A stretch of 64,000 bases of DNA from Diadema setosum. Taxonomy: Eukaryota > Echinodermata > Echinoidea > Diadematoida > Diadematidae. Under the pieces are notes generated by a model. It saw nothing but the letters and a program-made list of their open reading frames with translations. It did no database searches and was not told the origin of the DNA. The stretch lies in NCBI GenBank assembly GCA_033980235.1, contig CM067072.1, forward strand, positions 32,711,759 to 32,775,758, in the 5' to 3' direction. This document shows, piece after piece, positions 1 through 10,700 of this stretch. The position numbers and the translations under genes were made by a program. Each line of letters opens with the position of its first letter. The first letter of the stretch is position 1.

Positions 1-538
1 GATAATCTGCGAAGCTGTAAAGACTATGAGGTTTTTTAAGAATAAATAGCCCCGGGACCGCTGATGTGGAATCTTCCATAACCGCCTCCGGGGATTTCTT
101 TTAATTGTGTTATTCCCTTTGAAAATGATCAACCTCTGTAATATATTAAAGTGATGTTGTGAGGTGTCGGTATCGAAAGGGCTAAATTAGGTGGATACAA
201 CCAAGCCATCTGCACGTCCTTGAGCTCAGGGCAAAATAGCTGGATTTGAAATAGTTTTTGATCGTTATAATTAACGTCAAGTAGTCGAATAGCCCAAAAA
301 AAAAAAAAAGAAGCGAAGGTGAAAGTGGTGGCAACAAACACAAAGGCATCGCTAACAGATTTGATGGTCTATCAATTCCGTATTAAGTTTGCTTATGTTG
401 ATATTTTTTGCACTCTAATGTAGGTTAAAGCTACTTATTCTATCCGAATTTATACTGGTACAGCAGAGCACTTACATAATACTTATCTGCTCGAATTCAT
501 TTTTTTACTTCATTTTCTGTTTTATCTGGCGCGTATAG
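1..538. other. Probable intron left of the first recognisable gene A exon
   Basis: No recognisable coding segment. The KNRY-type exon expected just upstream of exon 1 is not here. Contains an A-run near 295-308. Ends with the 3' splice site TTTATCTGGCGCGTATAG. Confidence 0.5.
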
Positions 539-615
539 ACGACCATTCTCGGGTTAAACTGGAGGTACTGAAGAACGCTCCTCATTCTGATTACATCAAC
601 GCCAGCTTTATCGAC
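539..615 (+). CDS. Gene A exon 1 in window: D1 substrate-recognition segment
   Basis: 77 nt, preceded by AG and followed by GTAAGT. Starts with 2 nt of a split codon (probably Tyr) and reads [11 protein letters not shown]...[11 protein letters not shown], the D1 start with the conserved DYINAS motif. The matching gene B exon (46160-46236) is also 77 nt in the same phase. Confidence 0.9.
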
Positions 616-1645
616 GTAAGTGAGATATCTCATGTTCACACTTTGGAGTAAGACTGTACTGGAAACTCAAATACATTCTGACAAGTTGTTTTTTTCTTAT
701 TCTTTTGTAATGATGGCAACAAAATATTCTTGTTTACCGTTTGGCCCCCACGCTGCACAATTGTAGTTTTAACTTCCCTCGAAGTTCACCATTGTTAACT
801 ATTTCTGAGAGTTGAATTTCAAAGACACAATCAAAACACAATCAAACAAACAAAATTATTGTAAATGAACAGTGTCTTTTTCCTTATTCTTTTCTAATGA
901 TCGCAACAAAATATTCATGTTTACCGTTATACTTTGCCCCCACGCTACACAATTGTAGTTTAAACTTTTATTTGCATTCATTAACTATAGTGATCTACAT
1001 AACCTAATGCAAATTCCTAAATTTCCAGCTTGTGTAGTGGCTAGCTATTGGAAATTAAATGCTTTTGATTATAAAACAAACTGGTTTTGCACCATAACAA
1101 ATTACAAATCACCTGTTTTGCAGGGATTCAAGCGAGAGAGAGAGTATATTGCGACCCAGGGTATGTATGTCTTGCTGCAACTAAAATTTATACTTGTTGT
1201 AAGGAAGTATCAGTAATAATGAGTAAACAATAATGATCTTGTACCGTCTATTTCCACTGACACTTTTTTCCACTTTTGTGAGAAATATTTGTATTGATTC
1301 AAGTGCGAGTTATAGTGAAGAATACCCACCAAAACTGCTTAAAATCACATACATCACTATATATCAAATATCACTTTCCTCCTTATCAGTCGAAACCTTT
1401 GCAAGCGTGAACTGGGTACGATATAATAATGCTTAGAAAAAATAGAATTATTTCTCATGTACGCTCTATGGACTTGAATATATAAGTCCTGTGTTTATGC
1501 TTCCTCTGTTACCGTGTTGTAAGTTGCTGTTTTTTTTTTTATTCAAATTGTATTTTGGCTGTCATTGTATGGGATGCAGGGCCCCTTGGCAGAGCAGTTC
1601 CGAGTGAGCTGAAAGGACTACCTTGCTAAAAGAAAACGGAACAAA

Positions 1646-1688
<43 letters not shown>

Positions 1689-3615
1689 ATCATTACTCTT
1701 TAACCAGCAACTGTCGGAATAAGATTATTTACGTATTGGAAATGTAGTGCAGATCCTGTTTCCATTGTTGAAAAATGAAAAAAAAAATAGATAAATTGAA
1801 TGGAATAATCATTATTCAGGCCCAAACTCGTCCTCGATGGACGACTTCTGGCGAATGGTATGGCAATATGACTGCAGGAAGATCGTGATGTTGACAAAGT
1901 GCGTCGAAGGAGAAAAGGTAGTATTTCCCTACTATCCTATGTTCGAGCCATGTGGTATGTTAATCATTTCCCTGTTATACCAAAATCTGCTACAGCGGAC
2001 CTTCGTTATAACGAAGTCCTCCGGACCGGCAGTTTTCTTTTATTATATGATTTCGCTATAACCGAACAAATTAACAATAAAAAACATAGATCGGATAATG
2101 TTACGACCTGAAGTTTTACTTCGTTGTAACCGGAATTTGTTATTACCGTGTTCGTTATAATAACGGGAGTGCACAGTAGTGTCTTCTCAATGCAAGGAAC
2201 ATGTACCATTGCCAAAGTCAGATTGTTAGCAAAGAGAGAGTTTATTTCCGTCGATGAGAGAGAGTCCAGCAAAAGTTTTTACGTTTGCTTTAATGTCTCT
2301 TTTTATTGAATGTCTGTTTGGAAGGATGAATGTCGTCATTTCCGACTCATTTTTATTGTCTCTGTTTCCAGCAAATAAGGCATTTTTGTATGAGCTTTGA
2401 GGTATATTCGTGTCTGTAAGATACGAGGTCGAGAAATTCAGAATTCACATGTACGTATTCCAATAAGTGCAGTTTACATTGAAATGAGGGAACTTCAAAA
2501 AACAATAATCATTGTTTGATAGGCCAAACATGCTAAACATTATTATCAATATTTGTGTTATATTTGTCATAAATATAATAACTGGAATGTATAATCTTAA
2601 GCGGATTTTTTTTTTTTTTGGGGGGGGGGTATCTTTTGCAAATACATTTGTTGAACCATGTTCGAGCAAAAACGGATTAGTGTATCATTGTTATATTTTG
2701 CGTGATTCTTTGTCTTTTATGAGTGGCAATATTCTTAATACAGTTTCGCACAAGTCGCCTCATACCACAAGTTTGCCAGCCCTGCAGTGTGACATTATTT
2801 CTCTAACTCAACACTATATGAATGTATTGATGGTTGTCCTGAGTTTTCAGATAGTACCGCAGTGTTGATTCTGCAGTACCCGATTTATACAGACTTACGT
2901 TCATAACAGTAGTTGACCACAGTAAAAGGCTTGATAATATGCAAAAACAAGTAAAACTTGACTCTTGGATAATACCGTTTACAATGGACCAGTTCCAGTA
3001 TTGTGTATCAGTGCAATGCTGCGAGATCAATAGGAGGCATAAAGAACGTTTGTATACCGATGGCGCAAAAACATGAAGGTTAATAAACATTCAAAATCTT
3101 TTAACTGGCATTCCAACCCTATTTTTCCGATATTACTCTTGAAATGAAAAAAAAAAATAGAATAAATGCAACAAGTACTGGCCGGACAGCACAGCTACGT
3201 ATGGCAACATCCTGGTTACAAGGATTAGCGAAGACGTTCGTTCCCATGACACAATACGAGAGTTCACTTTGGAGGTAAACACGATTTTTCTGCCATCTTG
3301 CAAACGAACGAACCTTTATTTGAACTTAGGCTACTGATCATTTTACAATGATATTGTCCATAATATAGACCATCACTCGTTAAGACATTTAACTGTAGAT
3401 GTTATTAGATGATATGGCGTTGTATCATTTATTAGTATGCATATGGGCTTGTTTATATCAAATAAGCCTCAAATTACCACTTAGTTTACCATTAAATCAA
3501 TTCATTTATTTTAATTCTCTTTTTTCCAACAGAACACAACACAGTATAAATTAGGGATTATATCACAAACGGATACATACAACTTTGCAAATGACACCAA
3601 AAGATACAAATAAAG

Positions 3616-3660
<45 letters not shown>

Positions 3661-4610
3661 ATGCATGCTTGCTTGCAAAATTATACCAATCAATTATGTG
3701 TGTAATAGTATACTGTCCCACATGATTCGATACGAACAAGATGTTGGATAATATTTCATGAATGACCTTAATATTGACACCTTCGGCTAAAACATTCTTT
3801 GTTGTTGTTTCTTCACTTGGATTAATTCAATTATTGTCATTTCCATTGTATCGGTTTGAATTTTATATGTAATTTCACATGATGTGTTTAAATGTATGTA
3901 ATGTTCAAATTGCAATCTCTTTCCCACATTGGTTGTCACAGCAACACGGCTCCACGCGCACAGTTGTACAATTCCACTACACCTCATGGCCTGACATGGG
4001 AGTGCCACAATATGCCACGCCCCTTGTGAAGTTTATTGGGATGACCAAGGAGCATAAGACCCGAGGGTTAGAACCAACTATCGTGCATTGCAGGTAACGT
4101 CCAATATGTGCAATGCTTATAGGAGTTTCAAATTTCAACGAATTACGACTTAATCCTAACACGTTTGGAATGTACACCTCCGTGTAGGCTACATCATCAT
4201 TATTACGTCATACTGACGTATTAGTGTAGATTATTTTTTGTGTTCCCAATAACAATTTGTTGTCAATGTTGATGATATCAAAAATCTTTGTACTCTCATT
4301 AATCTAGTTGAATTGCATATGACACTCACACATCCACTCATGGGCAGTTGATATCTTCTTTTAGTGTCAGTGAATATTGTAGAAGCAGAAATCTCTGGAT
4401 ATCCCTCTAACAAAGTGGATCGATTTTTTTTTTTTTTTTTTTTTCACCCGGGAACTGTCAGACAAGACACTTAAATGAGGCTCACAAGATATTAATTTAA
4501 TCATTTCATACATCTTACACTCCTTTCAGAGATATTTTATGACATTTAACATTCCAATTACAAGGAATTTCATGAAACTAACCGACAAATCATTATACCT
4601 TAATATATAT

Positions 4611-4658
<48 letters not shown>

Positions 4659-4757
4659 TACTATATAAAGAGAGAAGGGGGAGAGAATAGCGGGAGGGAG
4701 GGGTCGACACTGGCGGTGACCCGGTGGCCCGGGGATCAACAAAATTAAAAGTTCAAG

Positions 4758-4794
<37 letters not shown>

Positions 4795-7700
4795 ATCATG
4801 AAGGCTGTCACCCGCCCAAATGAGCCAACAACTTATCTATTTACTCAATCCATATTTTTGTTGTTGTTCTTATATCATATGTACATACACTGTAATGCTG
4901 TATTTTACTTTAATATTTTTTTTCCGGATTAATGCTCGAAGAAGAAGAAGAAGAAGAAGAAACTTCAGTATTAAGCGCTATATAAGTGTTATTCATTATC
5001 ATTATAATATCTCTAATGGATGGATAGTGCCATTAAGTTTTTAAACAAATGAATGGAGAAAGGAGCACTCCTCCTCATTCTTCTCATTTCCAGTGCTGGT
5101 GTAGGAAGGACAGGAACCTTCATCACGTTAGACGCCATGCTGGATCAAGCCGAGGTGGAGGGCGTGGTCGACGTCTACAGCTTTGTCAAAAACATGAGAG
5201 AGCAGAGGATAAAGATGGTCCAAGTAGCCGTAAGTTATGCACCCTATCCTTCCCCCCCCCCCCCAAAAAAAAAAAGATGTTTATACTGGTAAGATATTTG
5301 TTAAATTGTAAAATAATCTACGTCCCAGCTACGCGCCGGGTAAATAAGATAAATTACAATTTTATTCTCTAACACGATCGAAGTACGTCCGGTTTCGTCC
5401 CCATGCTGAAAGCAAAACTTTTTCGGGCCCTGTATATTGCTTTGTAGCTTGATAGGCTACTTGCAATAGAAAGGAAAGAAGTAATTTTCGATTTCCACGT
5501 TGTTATTTCCAGGAGCAATACGAGTTCATCTTCGAGACCCTGATGGAGACGTTCACGTGTGGTGACACCAGCATCACACAAGATGACTTTCACCTCGTCT
5601 ACCCTTCCCTCAGCCTTCCCAGCCCGGACACGGGCGCGTCGGTCTTACAAGAGCAGTTTGCCGTGAGTGGAGCAACGTGTCAATTATCCCTTAAGAATAT
5701 ACTGAACAGCTCTCATAGATCACGAGACGATTTTTTAAAGCTTAAACAGACAACGACATCCAAACAAGAAAAATACATAAAGAGAAACATACGATCTTTA
5801 TAGGGATAACTGAACATTATGCCAGACTTTATAAACTACATTTTTACTGTCTTTTGAACCAAGATACAATTACAAAACCCGAAACACCAAGGTAACCTAA
5901 AATAGCATTCCAACAAGCTTTGAAGGATATTGTGTGCTCAGCCAATTATTTGATCAGAGCTCAGATAAACACATCATGCGTCGCTTGCGTATTCGTTACA
6001 CGGAAATTCCGTATAATATACCGTGCAATCATTTTTACTTTTTTTGGCAGAAATAACTTTCGTTTCGTTTGTAATTGGCTGTTTTATAGGGACTGTGCAG
6101 TACTGGTTGAGGTGGGGATTCAGGTTCATAACATTCCTAACTGAGATAACGAAAAACCTCTTATGAAATATGAAAGAGCATGTAATTTTAAGAAGGATGC
6201 AACATTTATTTGATGAAAATTGGTTTTCAAATGGCTGAGATATCAAACAAAGTGATAATAATAAAAGGCGACAGGCCACGCCTTTTATATGGATCTATTT
6301 GTTTCACCATGTTTTTGGATATCTCAGCCATTTCAAAACCGATTTTCATCAAATAAACTTTTGATACCCCTTAGAATTGCATGCTCTTTCACATCTCATA
6401 GAGTGGTTTCTGAATATCTCGCAAAACGTTAAAAGCTAAATCCTCACCTCAACCAGAACTGTACACACCCTTTAATCTCGACAGCACCTTGACACTCTCA
6501 CTGTGAAGCCAAAGGACAGCGATCATCGGGCAGCAAAGGATCCTGCTAATGTCAACAAGAACAGATACCAAGACAAGTTCCCCAGTAAGTCACAGGTGTT
6601 GAAGAAAAAAAAAGTCTAACCACGGGTGGAAAATATTAACTGACTGCATCTACAACAACAATGTCACCACAACACTAGTCTTGCGTATAGGCCTAAAGAA
6701 GATTGATGACATGCTGTCATATTTTACCCTTACACTTGCGATACTTGTAACTATGCTGTTTGTTCAAAAGTTTGATTCAACGTTACCCGGAAGAGTTGCA
6801 GTCTGCGCATGTAGCCACCCTTTGCAGTGGCTGATCCAGGGGGAGAAAACACCGGGCGCCCCCCCCCCCCCCCCCCAAAAAAAAAAAAAAACATTTTTGT
6901 TAAAACAAAAGAAATAAAAAGAAAAATAGGGACGCGTACCCCCCCCCCCCCCCCTCCTTTACGGATTCCTGGATCCGCCCCTGCTTTGTGGTTAACTAGT
7001 AATACAGTATTTTATTCATCATAATTCATAACACCTTCACGCACAGGCCATCTGTCTAAGACATAGTTGGTCTCATTCTATAGGTCGTAATTAGCTAAAT
7101 ACTTGCCGCCGCTGGGGACATTTTATAGGTGTTGTTGTGTGTCGCCAATATCCGTTCGGCTAGAAAGAAAAAAAAAAGACAACAGAATTGAATGTTTTAA
7201 AAATCTACAAAACCAACAATGGTGACATACATGTACATTAAATTGAAATGGACCCTGTGGAAGAGTTTCCTCTTCCGGGTAAATCTGCATACATAATTTG
7301 CAATTCCCGAAGTGAAATGTGATTCTTATTTCATTTTAACCTGATGATTCAGCGGACAAGTCGAGGCCGTATCTTAGTACTGAAGTAGAGAATGGAACTA
7401 ACTACATCAACGCCTCGTTCTTGCCTGTGAGTATGACGATCTTTCAATGAACGGTATGGCATCTCATCATAAAAATTGATTGAAGCTTTGTAACACAGCC
7501 AGCAGAAACAAGGACATGATATTCGTATATTCATAGGCTGCCCTTCTTCAAATCTACTCTCCCTTCTTCCTCCATCTGCTCGAAAATTCTCTTCTTTATT
7601 CTTCTTTTTTTTTATTGCAAAGTACTTATGGTACATCGTAAACATATCATTAACTTTAATAATGATAGCGCGTGCTTTAGACCTATATAGGGATCTATAA

Positions 7701-10700
7701 ATACGCCGGATTATTATGTATAATGACATTAATTTCCTGCATTGTGAAGTGCGTCTTTGTTTTGTGTGCAAACACTTGATGTAAGATTCGTTTTCCTGCT
7801 CTTAAAGGCATAACTTGCATGTTTTCTGTGATATTAATGTGACTAACAAAAAACATGGCGAGGGAATATGCAAGTTATGCTGAGTCGCGGGGAAGGTGCA
7901 TTCCAATGTCTTTTGTTAAACATTTCAGTACTTTAGCGATGATTGACAGATGAGGTCATCTGAGGAATATTGGTTTGGAAGGGGTTTTTTTGTGGGCGTT
8001 CCCAAGTAATCTGAAGAAAAATAGGAGAAAAATCGTTAAAAATATATGGAATGTTTCTAGATATCCGTTTCCCCGCAAAAGTGATGTTGATGGTATCATA
8101 AATTAACACAAATCAACATGCATTTGGATTTCAGGGGCCCTTTAACGTCTTATTGTCCAAAACGAGTCTCCTCTGCGCAAAATACGTTGATATGGTGTTG
8201 AACACGAACATGCAGTTTTCCATGAGTGGCTGTGTTTAAAGATGGAGTTATTGCGCTCTCACTCGCCAGAATTTGTGTGTTTTTTGGTTGTTGTTTTTTT
8301 TGTTTGTTTTGTTTTTGTTTTGTTTTTTGTTTTTTTAGAAATACAACAAATTCTATAGAGCACGGTCATTAATCACTGTTATTGTCGTAAATACCACTTC
8401 AAGTTAGTCACAGCTTAAGAACAAAATCTACATCAAACGTTGGATAAGATTACAATTTGAGTCGTTGCTTTTTAAGAATTCTGTACTAAGTTGGTTTTCC
8501 GTCGCTCATATGCAAGTTTTATTTTCTCCCTGAGAAGCAGTGCAATGTGTGCTAATCTCTTGTATTTAGTTTATATCAAGTTGTTTTTTCTTGGTTTCTA
8601 TAGGGATATACGAGAAAAGATGCATTCATCGGGACACAGTCACCACTTCCTCACACAGTAGTGGATTTCTGGAGATTGGTCTACGACTATAACATCACTA
8701 CCATTGTCATGTTGAATGGACGGTCTTCTGAGCACAAGGTATGTTCTTATGATTGCCAGCGCCGCTTATTCAGCATAAATGAACATTATTCTTCCAGCAT
8801 CGTTTGTTCCTTTCCAGGCACTGGTGATGAATGTGACGATAACCTTTTTCTATTCTACGTTGTACATACTCCGTCCGCAACTCACACAAGTGGACTAATT
8901 GAAAGAATAAAGATTTCATTTCACCAGTTAATTAACAATAAAGGCTTTCCCTGTATCGCAAGGGTTGATAGAGTACACTTCCTTTTCTAATGTTCGTAGA
9001 GCAAAATAAATCCTGCCTATCAAATGAGATTACGCTGGTGCAGTATTTACTCGCCGCTCTGTTTTGATGCGAGGTAGATTTCATTTAATTGTTCGTCCTT
9101 AGAAAATGAAGAAACTACCAGGACCGTAGGCCGATACGTTTGTCAATGTTGCGCATTCTGTCTTTCCGCTTGCCAGGTACAAACAATACAGGTAGAAGAA
9201 AATACAGAGCAAAATTGGAAAAAAAAAAACAATCATTAGACTGCCATGAAAGAACCGTTTATTGCACCTTACTAGAAATCTTATTGCGGAAAACTTTCAA
9301 AGGCATCGCTAAGAGTCTAGATGTTCTCGTCTTTTCCAGAGTATGGCCCAGTACTGGCCCAATGGGCACCAACACGAGGCGGCTTACGGTCCGTTTGTCG
9401 TATCTCTCACGGAAGAAGACCTTGGTAGAAACTTTTCCAGCAGGACGTTTAAACTCAGCAACACTTCTTCCCAGGTAAAGTTATGCCTTTACAGTTAGCG
9501 TTTCAATTTCCATGATACTTCCCTCAGTTAATACCGTGTAGTACTTATCTATTACTTCCCTTCTGAGGTAGTTCTTGGTGATAGGGACTTTTTTCCAGCT
9601 TAATCTGAATAGTGTAATGATGAATTTGGTTTTCTATTGGAGCTTTATATGTGACTGTGTACGTTCCTCAATTGTTTTGCTAGGGAGGATTTCAACAGAG
9701 ATAGCCAGCAATCCAAGGCAAATGAAGACTCTTTCAGCATGTTCGGATATTCATTCAAGTGCACTAGAACACATCTTCCCATTAATTACAGACAAATGAA
9801 CAATTCACTTCTGTAAACCGTGAAATTGTCTGTCTTAAGCACTTGATAAATATTACTATAAGCCCCTCTTCAGTTTCTCCGGTGTAGTGAGCTCTGTCGC
9901 GACATAATTGTTAAATATCTTCGTGTTCGGTAATCGGTATCGATATTGCTTTTAACTCTGGGTACACATTGAATGTGGGCCACGACGTTTTGTCAATATT
10001 TTAAATTCTTCTCTTTTTAAGGGGACCTCCAGGTGATTTTCAGACTTTAACATTTGAACAACTATGAGTTAGATATACTGAGTACAGAGTTTCAGAATTT
10101 ACAGTGATTGGGGTGAGGAATAGGAATGTTTTCAAAATTTATAACAAATCACAGTGAACAAGGGTGATGACATGGCAGCCTCACTATAAGAAGGCATGAG
10201 TCGAGGCTCAAGGAAGCAGAACAAAAGAAGAAAGCATGCCTAAATTCTATACAGGTAAACTTGTTAAGCATGTGATATTGTAATGGAATTACATTGCTAC
10301 ATTTCTAAAATATGTGAGGCTCTATGTCATCATCTTTGTTTAGTGTGATTTGTTTTGGGTTTTTCAGAGTATTGATTTCTCTGCTTAAGGACCAGAATAA
10401 ATTCCACAAATCTGTACATAGAGCTGTTAATTTATGTACTACATGATGTGAGATTATGAAAATCGTCTGGAATGCCCCTTTAACTGGCTATTACAGAAGA
10501 TCAAAACGACCACAAATATTCACATCCAAATGTTAATGATGTCAATGACGACGACGATGATGATGATTATGATGATGGTCACTGTGACGACGGTGCATTG
10601 ATCAGTGCAATGGTCACATTCGGAGTTTTTTTTTAAAAATCACCCTTCATACTTGATTGTAGCTTAGCAAGACGGCAAGGCAACTGATTATCTTATTATA

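Noticed and set aside
7349..7771. 140-codon open frame on the minus strand
   Set aside because: Overlaps gene A exon 9 in antisense and has no recognisable domain.
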